Below, piece after piece: positions 9,717 through 17,729 of a DNA stretch of 64,000 bases. The stretch lies in NCBI RefSeq assembly GCF_002270415.1, contig NZ_NNRI01000012.1:1-64000 (forward strand), in the 5' to 3' direction. Within the stretch, counting starts at the first letter, position 1. The number at the start of each line of letters is the position of its first letter. Position numbers and translations under genes: made by a program. Under the pieces are notes generated by a model. It was not told where the DNA came from and made no database searches. It worked only from the letters and a program-made list of their open reading frames with translations. The DNA is from Mesorhizobium sophorae (GTDB taxonomy: Bacteria > Pseudomonadota > Alphaproteobacteria > Rhizobiales > Rhizobiaceae).

Positions 9717-9860
9717 TCAGCTCCGCCTGCGCTCCACGAAGAACCGCAGTTCGCGAACCCATAGGCTGGCATTCTCGTGGCGCCTCTGTTTCGTGGCGGT
9801 CGAACCGATGCTCCAGTCGTTGCGGTAGATGTCTTGGAAGAGATAGTTGACGGGATGCAT
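9717..9860 (-). CDS. microprotein B, paralogue of the one at 9507-9656
   Basis: A 47-codon gene beginning MHPVNYLFQDIYRNDWSIGS, preceded by AAAGGGAG seven bases before the ATG. Conservation with microprotein A is confined to the N-terminal aromatic block (MHPVxYLFxDIYRNxWxI); the rest is basic, ending FFVERRRS. The identical design, tandem order and shared operator indicate a duplication. It has its own good promoter at 9930-9958. Function unknown. Confidence 0.72.
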   Translation of the reverse strand: MHPVNYLFQDIYRNDWSIGSTATKQRRHENASLWVRELRFFVERRRS

Positions 9861-9882
9861 GACACATCTCCCTTTGCTGGTT

Positions 9883-9896
9883 TTGAATCGATCCAA
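9883..9896. promoter_or_regulatory. candidate LacI operator 2
   Basis: TTGAATCGATCCAA again, identical to operator 1, 23-36 bases upstream of the microprotein B start. It falls inside that gene's probable 5' untranslated region, 34 bases centre to centre from operator 3. Confidence 0.72.
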
Positions 9897-9916
9897 TCAT
9901 GTGGACCTTTGTTCCC

Positions 9917-9930
9917 TTGGATCGATTCAA
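9917..9930. promoter_or_regulatory. candidate LacI operator 3
   Basis: TTGGATCGATTCAA, the exact reverse complement of operators 1 and 2. It touches the -10 box of the minus-strand promoter at 9930-9958 and covers the expected transcription start, the usual place for a repressor site. Confidence 0.75.
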
Positions 9931-9958
9931 GGATACACCTCGCCAAGTCGTTGTTCAA
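9930..9958 (-). promoter_or_regulatory. sigma-70-like promoter for microprotein B
   Basis: On the minus strand TTGAAC (9958-9953), a 17-base spacer and TATCCT (9935-9930). Start of transcription is expected near 9923, inside operator 3. Confidence 0.6.
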
Positions 9959-9966
9959 GGCAGAAT

Positions 9967-9980
9967 TTGAACCGATCCAA
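9967..9980. promoter_or_regulatory. candidate LacI operator 4 (autoregulatory)
   Basis: TTGAACCGATCCAA, one base different from operators 1 and 2, 37-50 bases before the regulator start. Its first six bases double as the -35 box of a possible plus-strand promoter (TTGAAC, 17 bases, TAGATG at 9990-9995). Confidence 0.68.
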
Positions 9981-9995
9981 CGAAAGTGTTAGATG
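9967..9995 (+). promoter_or_regulatory. candidate promoter for the LacI-type gene
   Basis: TTGAAC at 9967-9972 and TAGATG at 9990-9995 are 17 bases apart. The -35 box lies within operator 4, which would allow autorepression. Confidence 0.45.
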
Positions 9996-10016
9996 GGATG
10001 AATTCAGGAGACGAAG

Positions 10017-11096
10017 ATGGCCCCATTGAGCTCTGGAAAGACAAGACCGGTCCGGCTGGCAGACATTGCCAAAGCGGCCGGCGTGTCGCACGGCACCGCG
10101 TCCAACGTGTTCGCCCGCCCGGAGATCGTGCGCGAGGAGGTCCGCGAACGGGTCAAGGCGGCAGCCGAGGCAATGGGATATGGCGGACCCGACCCCAAGG
10201 GTCGGCTGCTGCGCGCCGGCAAGGTCAATGCCATCGGTGTCGCGACCGCGGAACCGTTGTCCTATTTCTTCAACGACCCTTTCGCCCGGGTCATGATGGC
10301 AAGCATCTCGCAGGCTTGCGACGCGACTGGTGCGGGGATCTCGCTGGTCTCCGCCGCCAACAACGAACAGCTCGCCTGGAACATCCAGAGCGCGCTGGTC
10401 GATGGCTTCATCGTCTTCTGCATCGAAGGCGGCTCAAGGCTGGTAGAACTGGCGCGCGAACGCAAACTCCCGTTTGTCGCGCTCGATCTTGATTCGGACG
10501 ACGACGATGCGGTCGCGGCGATCGGTGTCGACAACATTGCCGGCGCCGGTCTCGCGGCGCGCCATCTGACCGAGCTCGGGCATCGTCGCTTTGCCGTGCT
10601 TGCCCTGCCCTGTGCCGACGCCGGCTTCGGCCCAACCACGCAGGCGCAGGTGGAGAAGGCCCTCTACTCCGGGACGCGTGACCGCCTGCGCGGCTACTTC
10701 GCCGAACTCTCGCGCGTCGACATCGACGTCTCGAAGGTGCCGATCTACGAAACCGTCAATGACGAGGAGAGCGTCTGGGCGGGCCTCGATCATATCTTCG
10801 CCGGCGCCGAGACACCGACTGCCATCCTGGCAATGTCGGACAGGATCGCCTTGCATGCGCTGGACTGGCTGCGCCAGCACGACATCACTGTCCCGGGCGA
10901 CGTTTCGATCGTCGGCTTCGACGGTGTCCCGGAAGGAGCGGTCTCCAAGCCGCCGCTGACCACAATCGTCCAGCCGATCGCCGAGATGGGTCGCCTTGCC
11001 GTCAAGGCGATCCTCGAAAACGACGGCACGTTCAGTCGGCAATCGCTGCCGGTCGACCTCGTGGTGCGGGCCTCATCCGGCCCCTCGCCCGCCTGA
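10017..11096 (+). CDS. LacI family transcriptional regulator
   Basis: A 359-residue regulator. The helix-turn-helix is at residues 12-33 (VRLADIAKAAGVSHGTASNV), followed by the hinge region. The periplasmic-binding-protein-like core starts near residue 63 (KVNAIGVATAEPL) and includes IVGFDGVPEGAVSKPPLTT near 300. AGGAG precedes the ATG at the right distance. Unusually, no sugar transporter or catabolic gene is adjacent. Instead four candidate operators flank it and two microprotein genes, so those genes and itself are the likely direct targets. The effector is unknown. Confidence 0.93.
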   Translation: MAPLSSGKTRPVRLADIAKAAGVSHGTASNVFARPEIVREEVRERVKAAAEAMGYGGPDPKGRLLRAGKVNAIGVATAEPLSYFFNDPFARVMMASISQACDATGAGISLVSAANNEQLAWNIQSALVDGFIVFCIEGGSRLVELARERKLPFVALDLDSDDDDAVAAIGVDNIAGAGLAARHLTELGHRRFAVLALPCADAGFGPTTQAQVEKALYSGTRDRLRGYFAELSRVDIDVSKVPIYETVNDEESVWAGLDHIFAGAETPTAILAMSDRIALHALDWLRQHDITVPGDVSIVGFDGVPEGAVSKPPLTTIVQPIAEMGRLAVKAILENDGTFSRQSLPVDLVVRASSGPSPA

Positions 11097-11100
11097 CGCC

Positions 11101-12303
11101 TCAACGCCCCATTCTTGTTGCCATCGACGACATGACGAAGGACGCCTGGACCGGCAGTGCGGCGTTTTGAGCCGGTCTGCTTTTCCCGGCCCTGCCAAGG
11201 CTCGAAAGCCATTCGAGATAGTAGGCAAGCGCAAACTGCATGGCGATGCCGGCGGCAATCAACAGGCTGTCATAGGCCAGCCCGCCCGGGTTGATCAGCT
11301 TCAGCACCTGCGCCGTCAGGGCGAGCACCGTGCCGGCAATGAAAACCGGCAACGATCGCTTGCCCAATATGGCAAGCGGATGATCGCGCCCGGTGCGGAA
11401 CAGGTTCGAGACGGCGGGGAATGCCACGATCAGGTAGCTCACCGCCAGGATATGCAGCAGCCTCGGCAGTGCCAGGAACGTCTTGTCGAAGCCGGTCAGC
11501 ACCGGAGGCAGGCCCAACCAGGAGATCTGCCCCCAGAGCGGACTGTGCACCCAGACCAGCGCCGTGGCGGTGTAGGCCAAAGCGGCGCCAACCAGCCAGC
11601 GATTGACCGGGATGGTGCCACCGCGACGCACATGCAGCGTGCCTGCCAGGCCGATGTTGAACAGGAACTGCCACGACAGCGGGTTGAGAAACCAGAAGCC
11701 GGGCTCGGGATAGTTCGGCGGCGCGATCTGGTAGATCCCGGCGACCAGCCACAGCGCACCGGATGCGACCAGCGCCGGCAATGGCCGGTAGCTGACGAAG
11801 AGCAGGAAGACCGGCGCCAGCAGGAGCAGCACCGCATAGACCGGCAGGATGTTGTTGTAGCCAAGCTGATGGCCGAGCGTCACGATGCCGACCAGCACTT
11901 GCGGCGTATTCTTGATCAACGGCTCGATGTTGATCATCGTCAACAGCTCCGGTCGGCGGGCGAACACCGCCGCCGCGCAAAAGATCGCCATCACCACCAT
12001 GGTGGTAACGATGTGGGCGGCATAGAGCACGCCAGCACGGCGCCACAGCTTCAACGTTGCCAGGAGCCGGTTTCCAGGCTGGAATTTCTTGCCATAGGCG
12101 AGCGCGACCGAGATTCCGGAAATCAGCACGAAGACCTCTGCCGCGTCTGAAAAGCCGAAATTCTTGTAGGTCAGATACTCGAAGGCGGTACCCGGCACGT
12201 GGTCGACAAAGATGGTCAGCAAAGCGAGGGCGCGAAGCACATCTATGCGCGTGTCACGCTCCGAGACACGCGTATCGCGGTCCGGGGAAAGTTGGGTGGT
12301 CAT
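11101..12303 (-). CDS. opgC: OpgC domain membrane protein
   Basis: A 400-residue integral membrane protein with about ten helices and the OpgC family start (RIDVLRALALLTIFVDHVPG near residue 19), followed by YKNFGFSDAAEVFVLISGI. OpgC proteins transfer succinyl or similar groups from the inner membrane to osmoregulated periplasmic glucans. Because ndvA and ndvB are in this window, cyclic beta-1,2-glucan is the natural candidate substrate, but that is inference. The start at 12303 is the only ATG near the N-terminus. The gene converges on the LacI-type regulator, with only four bases between their ends. Confidence 0.88.
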   Translation of the reverse strand: MTTQLSPDRDTRVSERDTRIDVLRALALLTIFVDHVPGTAFEYLTYKNFGFSDAAEVFVLISGISVALAYGKKFQPGNRLLATLKLWRRAGVLYAAHIVTTMVVMAIFCAAAVFARRPELLTMINIEPLIKNTPQVLVGIVTLGHQLGYNNILPVYAVLLLLAPVFLLFVSYRPLPALVASGALWLVAGIYQIAPPNYPEPGFWFLNPLSWQFLFNIGLAGTLHVRRGGTIPVNRWLVGAALAYTATALVWVHSPLWGQISWLGLPPVLTGFDKTFLALPRLLHILAVSYLIVAFPAVSNLFRTGRDHPLAILGKRSLPVFIAGTVLALTAQVLKLINPGGLAYDSLLIAAGIAMQFALAYYLEWLSSLGRAGKSRPAQNAALPVQASFVMSSMATRMGR

Positions 12304-12505
12304 CGACAAAAGGCCTCAAAGCTGGTTGTTCATGCCGGCAATGCGACCCCCGGCGCACCGCTTCGATTCCTCCCATAGGAATGATATCGGCGAAGAAACC
12401 GACAGTAATGCGCCCGGTTCAATCAACTTTCGCGGAGCTTGAAAATATTGCGTTTTGAAGCCGGCAAACTGACCGGAACCGTCATGAAATCAAAAGGATG
12501 AGGCC

Positions 12506-13162
12506 ATGACCGAAGAGACCTCACAAGATGGTGCGTTACGGCGTGATCTCGCCTTCTGCCACCGCCTTTACAGGCCGGCGGATTCAACTGGTCAATGCTT
12601 CTTCCTGCTGCATGGGTCGGGTGTCGATGAGACGACATTGGTGCCGCTGGCACGAGAGATCGCGCCGCACGCCACGCTGGTCGCCGTGCGCGGCCGCATC
12701 GTCCAGGAGGATGGTTTCCGCTGGTTCGCGCGCATCACGCCGACGCGCTTCGAACAGCACAGCATCCGCACCGAAACCAACGCTTTTGCAGGGTTCGTCA
12801 CGGATGTGGCCACACGCCACAATCTCGATCTCTCCCGCACGATTTTTCTCGGCTATTCGAACGGCGCCAATCTGGTTTCGAGCCTGATGCTGCTGCATCC
12901 GGGCCTCGTCGAACGCGCCGCGCTGTTGCGGCCGATGCCGGTGCTCGATGACGTGCCGGCGACGGATATGGCAAGCGTGCGGGTGCTGATCGTCGCCGGA
13001 GCTGCAGATCTTACCTATGCGCCTTTCGCGCCGGCTCTGGTGACATTGCTCAGCCGACATGGCGCCGACCTTGACGCGAGGATTGTTCCATCGGGTCATG
13101 AATTCGGCAGCGCCGACGCGGCAATCGTAAGGCAATGGCTGAACGCGCCCGTCACCGAATAA
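12506..13162 (+). CDS. alpha/beta hydrolase, carboxylesterase/phospholipase type
   Basis: This 218-residue protein fits the short esterase family (YpfH/carboxylesterase-like). The nucleophile elbow GYSNG puts Ser118 in place, Asp168 follows in VAGAADLTY and His198 in PSGHEF, completing a catalytic triad. FFLLHGSGVDET at residues 32-43 provides the oxyanion-hole loop. No signal peptide is seen, so it is probably cytoplasmic. Substrate is not predictable; the gene stands alone between opgC and telA. Confidence 0.88.
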   Translation: MTEETSQDGALRRDLAFCHRLYRPADSTGQCFFLLHGSGVDETTLVPLAREIAPHATLVAVRGRIVQEDGFRWFARITPTRFEQHSIRTETNAFAGFVTDVATRHNLDLSRTIFLGYSNGANLVSSLMLLHPGLVERAALLRPMPVLDDVPATDMASVRVLIVAGAADLTYAPFAPALVTLLSRHGADLDARIVPSGHEFGSADAAIVRQWLNAPVTE

Positions 13163-13325
13163 ACTTGTCCACCGCGTCGATTGCCAACCAATCATGCTGG
13201 TTTCCAGCCCGAAACCAGCGGGTTTCGTGCCCAGAGTCTGACAGACCTCTTCCTTTATGCACAACACCGACATATCCCTGTCACATACAGACTATGGAGA
13301 TACTGTTCACTGAGGGGAGGTCTGC

Positions 13326-14405
13326 ATGGCCGACAAGAACAGCATCACTCTGCTCGACGACACATCAACATTGCCGGCAATCGTTGCCAGCCCGTCCGAC
13401 ATCGCCAGGATCGAAAGCACGATCGACGTCGGGGATCGCGCCGGCATTTCGGTCTATGGCGACCGCGCCCAGCAGGCAGTCAGCGACTATGCCGACAAGA
13501 TCCTGGGCCAGTTGCGCAATCGCGATCTCGGCGATACCGGCAACCTCCTGACAGACATCATCATGAAGGCCAAGAACCTCGATCCGGCTTCGCTGAAGGA
13601 CGAAGGATTTCTAGGCAATCTGTTCTCCTCGTTCAAGGCGCGGCTAGAGCGCTTCAAGGAAAAGTATGAGGACGTCGCCGGCCAGATCGACCGCATCGGC
13701 CTCGAACTCGACCGCCATAAGGACACACTGCGGCGCGACATCGCCGTGCTCGACGACCTCCACGAGCAGACAAAGGATTCCATCCTCAAGCTCGACGCCT
13801 ATGTGCAGGCGGGCAAGAAGTTCGTCGAGGACTACCGCGCGAATGAATTGCCCAAGCTGAAAGCCGCGGCTGATTCGGCCAGTGGCGATGTCGGCGGCAC
13901 ACTGGAGGCGCAGACCTACCAGGATGCGGTGCAGGCGCTGGATCGTCTGGAAAAGCGCGTCTTCTATCTGGTGCAGGCGCGCCAGCTCGGCATCCAGCAA
14001 TTGCCGCAGATCCGCATCGTCCAGTCAGGCGACGAGACGCTGATCGAGAACCTGCAGGCGACCTCGGCGCTGACGGTGCCGGCCTGGAAGCAGAAAATGG
14101 TTATCCTGCTTGGGCTGACCAACCAGAAATCGGCGCTGGAGCTGCAAAAGACGGTGACCGACGCCACCAACGAGATGATCCGCCAGACCTCCAAGATGAT
14201 GAAGGACCAAGCGATCTCGATCGAGGAGCAAGCACAGCGCGGCATCGTCGACGTCGAAACGCTGGCGCAGGCCAACCGCGACCTCATCGACACCGTGCAA
14301 GGCGTGCTGAAGGTCCAGCAGGAGGGCCGCCAGAAGCGGGCCGATGCCGAAAAGCAGATGGACCAGATGACAATCGACCTTAAGAAAGCGCTGACCCAGG
14401 CCTGA
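13326..14405 (+). CDS. telA: TelA-like protein (toxic anion resistance family)
   Basis: A 359-residue, mostly helical protein of the TelA/KlaA/YaaN family. The diagnostic region is near residues 107-190 (FKARLERFKEKYEDVAGQI, DRHKDTLRRDIAVLDDL), followed by a C-terminal region with ALTVPAWKQKMVILLGL and long coiled coils. Such proteins were named from tellurite resistance but their activity is not settled. GAGGGGAGG precedes the ATG. It heads a row with a VWA lipoprotein, an XpaC-like membrane protein and a solute-binding protein, with gaps of at most about 15 bases. Confidence 0.9.
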   Translation: MADKNSITLLDDTSTLPAIVASPSDIARIESTIDVGDRAGISVYGDRAQQAVSDYADKILGQLRNRDLGDTGNLLTDIIMKAKNLDPASLKDEGFLGNLFSSFKARLERFKEKYEDVAGQIDRIGLELDRHKDTLRRDIAVLDDLHEQTKDSILKLDAYVQAGKKFVEDYRANELPKLKAAADSASGDVGGTLEAQTYQDAVQALDRLEKRVFYLVQARQLGIQQLPQIRIVQSGDETLIENLQATSALTVPAWKQKMVILLGLTNQKSALELQKTVTDATNEMIRQTSKMMKDQAISIEEQAQRGIVDVETLAQANRDLIDTVQGVLKVQQEGRQKRADAEKQMDQMTIDLKKALTQA

Positions 14406-14416
14406 TCGGAACCGCC

Positions 14417-15988
14417 ATGCCGAAGACGCTGACGTCCGTTCTGCTGCTGGCCTTGGCGGTGCTGCTGGCGGCCTGCAATTCGAGCAACGTCAAATTCTCT
14501 ATCGTGTCGGGTTCGGAAAACACCGTGCTGCAGCCGATCGTCCAGGAGTTCTGCGACAAACAGGGCGCCGCATGCACCTTCGCCTATGAGGGCTCGCTCG
14601 ACATCGGCCTTGGCCTGCAGCGGCCTGGCGGGCTCGACCAGGACGCGGTCTGGCCGGCCTCGAGCGTGTGGGTCGACCTGTTCGATTCCGGCCGCAAGGT
14701 GCGCAACTTGACGTCGATCGCGCAGATGCCGGTCATTCTGGGGGTGCGCAAATCCAAGGCCGCCGAACTCGGCTGGGTCGGCAAGGATGTCTTCATGAAG
14801 GACATCCTGGCCGCGGTGAAGGACGGCAAGCTGAAATTCCTGATGACCTCGGCGACGCAATCCAATTCGGGCGCCAGCGCCTATCTGGCGATGCTGTCCA
14901 GCGCACTCGGCGGCAAGGAGGTGATTGAGCCCGGCGATCTCGACAATCCGAACGTGCGCGAGACGGTGAGCGCGCTGCTGCAGGGGGTCGAGCGTTCGTC
15001 CGGCTCGTCGGGCTGGCTCGCCGATCTCTATGTCGACAGCGCCGGCAAGGGCACCGTCTACGACGCGATGTGGAACTATGAGGCGACGCTGAAGGAGACC
15101 AACGACAAACTGAAGCAGATGGGCAAAGAGCCGCTCTACGCCGTCTATCCGGCCGACGGCGTCGCGGTCGGCGATTCGCCACTCGGCTTCATCGACCACG
15201 GACGCGGCCCGGAGGTCGAAAAATTCTTCACCGACCTGCTCGTCTATCTGCAGTCCGACGCCGTGCGCAAGCGTATCGCCGACACCGGCCGGCGGCTGCC
15301 GCTCGGCGGCTCGGCGATCCAGGCCGCAGCCGAAACCGACTGGAATTTTGATCCAGGAAAACTGGTGACCTCGATCCGCATGCCCGAACCGGCGGTGATC
15401 CGCAAGGCGCTCGATCTCTATCAGGAAGCCCTGCGCAAGCCGTCGCTGACGGCATTGTGCTTCGACTTCTCCGGCTCGATGGAAGACCAGGGCGAGAAAC
15501 AATTGCAGGCCGCGGCGCAGTTCCTGTTCACGCCGGAAAAGGCGAGCGAAGTGCTGGTGCAATGGACGCCGTCCGACCACATCTTCGTGCTGCCGTTCGA
15601 CAGTGTCGTACGCGCCAATTTCGAAGCGACCGGCGATGCGGGCGGGCAGGCCCAGCTGCTGGCCGCCGTTGCCGACCAGCATGCCGGCGGCGGCACCGAC
15701 ATGTACGCCTGTGCCCAGCAAGCGCTGCAGCAGATCACGGCGACGGCGGATCTGTCGAAATACCTGCCGGCGATCGTCATCATGACCGATGGCCCTACCG
15801 ACGGCAGCGCCGACCTGTTTCTCAGCCAATGGCGCAGCGCGCCGGTGCGCGTGCCGGTGTTCGGCATCACCTTCGGCGACGCCGACAAGAGCCAGCTCGA
15901 CAGCCTTGCCAAGGCGACTTCGGCACGGGTATTCGATGGCAGCGGCGATCTGGCCGGAGCCTTCCGTGCCGCCCGCGGCTACAACTGA
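14417..15988 (+). CDS. lipoprotein with solute-binding and VWA domains
   Basis: The protein of 523 residues has a lipoprotein signal (LLAAC, Cys20), so it is anchored on the periplasmic side of a membrane. Residues about 25-320 look like an extracellular solute-binding domain (FSIVSGSENTVLQPIVQEF, SATQSNSGASAYL). Residues about 340-523 are a von Willebrand A domain with the metal-site motif DFSGS at 350-354, then GGGTDMY and IMTDGPTDGS. It starts 11 bases after telA. The pairing of a binding-protein fold with VWA suggests metal- or ligand-dependent protein interaction at the envelope; the ligand is unknown. Confidence 0.85.
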   Translation: MPKTLTSVLLLALAVLLAACNSSNVKFSIVSGSENTVLQPIVQEFCDKQGAACTFAYEGSLDIGLGLQRPGGLDQDAVWPASSVWVDLFDSGRKVRNLTSIAQMPVILGVRKSKAAELGWVGKDVFMKDILAAVKDGKLKFLMTSATQSNSGASAYLAMLSSALGGKEVIEPGDLDNPNVRETVSALLQGVERSSGSSGWLADLYVDSAGKGTVYDAMWNYEATLKETNDKLKQMGKEPLYAVYPADGVAVGDSPLGFIDHGRGPEVEKFFTDLLVYLQSDAVRKRIADTGRRLPLGGSAIQAAAETDWNFDPGKLVTSIRMPEPAVIRKALDLYQEALRKPSLTALCFDFSGSMEDQGEKQLQAAAQFLFTPEKASEVLVQWTPSDHIFVLPFDSVVRANFEATGDAGGQAQLLAAVADQHAGGGTDMYACAQQALQQITATADLSKYLPAIVIMTDGPTDGSADLFLSQWRSAPVRVPVFGITFGDADKSQLDSLAKATSARVFDGSGDLAGAFRAARGYN

Positions 15989-16002
15989 GATGCGTGGCTA
16001 GG

Positions 16003-16617
16003 ATGCGCGGCTTCGGCAACGACTGGAACTGGATCGTGGCGGGCCTGGTCTCGGCGGCACTGCTGGTCGGCTTGAGTTTTCTGACGCATTTTCCGTTCCT
16101 GGTGTCGGCGGTCATCGCCGCGCTGGTCTTTGCCGGGCTTGTGTTCGTGCTGGCGCCGCGCCAGCTGTTCGAAGGCCTAGACCTCAGCTCACTCAGTGGC
16201 AGCCGGGTTGCCTTTGCGCGTGAGTTGCTGGCGCAGGCCCAGCCGGCAGCTGACCGGCTTGCCGCAACCGCCCGCACCATTTCCGACAAGGACATGGCGG
16301 CCAAAGTGAAGAACCTGTCGGACATCGCCGCCGATGTGATCACCAGGGTCGAAACCAAGCCTGAAAGCGCGCCCGCCGTGCGGCGGTTCCTCACCTACTA
16401 CGTGCCGCAGGCTGCTGAAGTTTCGGAGGGCTACGCGGCGTTGGCGAACCGGCGCGCGCCAAGCCAGGCGCGGCTGGCCAATGTCGGCGCGGTGATCACC
16501 AAGCTTCAGGACGCCTTCGTGCACTATGCCGACAGCCTGGCCGACAGTGAACTCGGCACGCTCGACGTTGACCTGCGACTCATTCAGGAGTCGCTGAAAG
16601 AGGATATCGGTCGCTGA
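16003..16617 (+). CDS. XpaC-like membrane protein
   Basis: Two hydrophobic helices at about residues 9-48 form a membrane hairpin, followed by a soluble helical domain (residues 60-204) with AAKVKNLSDIAADVI and AVRRFLTYYVPQA. This is the architecture of the XpaC (5-bromo-4-chloroindolyl phosphate hydrolysis) family, commonly seen beside TelA genes. The ATG at 16003 gives 204 residues; an in-frame GTG at 15994 is an alternative. Its TGA overlaps the ATG of the next gene at 16617. Confidence 0.78.
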   Translation: MRGFGNDWNWIVAGLVSAALLVGLSFLTHFPFLVSAVIAALVFAGLVFVLAPRQLFEGLDLSSLSGSRVAFARELLAQAQPAADRLAATARTISDKDMAAKVKNLSDIAADVITRVETKPESAPAVRRFLTYYVPQAAEVSEGYAALANRRAPSQARLANVGAVITKLQDAFVHYADSLADSELGTLDVDLRLIQESLKEDIGR

Positions 16618-17727
16618 TGGCCATTTCCCGCCGCGCTTTCGGATTGGGTCTGCTTGGTGCCGCCGCCGCCGGCACCGGCGGCTACCTGACGCTCAAGGAT
16701 CGCCCGGAGTTCCGCGGCTATCTGGGCAACAAGGCACATCTGTTCGGCTTCATCGGCGGCGAGAAACAGGCGTTCCTGGCTGATCCGGATGTCGTTCACG
16801 CGCTGGGTGGCTAAGGGCTGGAGATCGACGCACGTGTCGCGGGTTCGGTCGAGATGGTGCGCGAATCCGCGCTGTTGTCGCAGAAGCCGCAGTTCCTGTG
16901 GCCGTCGTCGTCGATCATGGTCGACCTGGCGCGCAAAAGCGGCGTGGCGATCCGCAACGACCAGGTGGTGCTCAACTCGCCGATCGTCGTCTACACCTGG
17001 GGGCCGGTGGTCGAGGGGCTGAAGAAGAGTGGACTAGTCACGGTCGCCGCCAAGGGCGGCTACAACCAGCTCGACCTCAAGGCATTGCTCGATGCCATAC
17101 TGGCCGGCAAGACCTGGTCGGACCTCGGCATTGACGAGCTCTACGGCCGGTCGCGCATCGTCTCGACCGACCCCAACCGCTCAAACTCCGGCTTCATGTT
17201 CGCCGGGCTGGTGCTCAGCCTGATGAGCGGCGACGTGGCGACGCAGGAACTGCTGGCACAAACATGGCGACGAGGCCAAGGCGATCTTCCGCAGCATGGG
17301 GCTGAAGTCGTCGTCGTCGGGAAAGCTGTTTGACCAGTACATCGCCGGTGGCCTCGGCGCCGAGCCGATGGTGATTGGCTACGAAAACCAGCTGGTCGAA
17401 TGGGCGCTCGCCGATCCGGCGCGCTGGCAAAGGGTACAGGCCGGCACGGGCGCCAAGCCGGAGATCCTCTACCCCAGGCCGACCGTCTACTCGGCGCATC
17501 CGTTGATTGTCATCGATCCGACGGTCGACAGGATGCTGGAGGCACTGACCAGCCCGAAACTGCAGGAGTTGGCCTGGTCGAAGCACGGTTTTCGCGGGCC
17601 GCTCGGCACCGTCATCGGCGGCGCCGATGCCGCGATCGCCGGGGTGCGGCCAGCCGAAATCGAAGCCGTGCTGCCGATGCCTTCAGCCGATGTGATGCTT
17701 GCGCTGCTCGCCCAGATGGAAGGGTAA
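16617..17727 (+). pseudogene. solute-binding protein of the TelA row, disrupted twice
   Basis: The reading frame starts at an ATG overlapping the previous stop and encodes a twin-arginine-like export start (MAISRRAFGLGLLGAAAAG). It meets TAA at 16812-16814 within HALGG-stop-GLEIDARVAGSVEM. The same frame then continues with clear family sequence (FLWPSSSIMVDLARKSGV, TVAAKGGYNQLDLKALL) until about 17265. There homology moves to another frame (HGDEAKAIFRSMG, LFDQYIAGGLGAEP), ending at 17727. One nonsense codon and one frameshift therefore break a roughly 370-residue protein. Both could be sequencing errors, but two in one gene favours decay. Confidence 0.8.
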
Positions 17728-17729
17728 GC

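Noticed and set aside
13964..15829. Very long open frame (621 codons) on the minus strand opposite telA and the VWA gene
   Set aside because: Its composition is rich in Arg, Ala, Gly and His with no family motifs, as expected from the complement of GC-rich codons; the plus-strand genes have clear domains.
16617..16814. A separate 65-residue protein
   Set aside because: The sequence continues in the same frame beyond the TAA with solute-binding-protein homology, so this is the first part of a broken gene.
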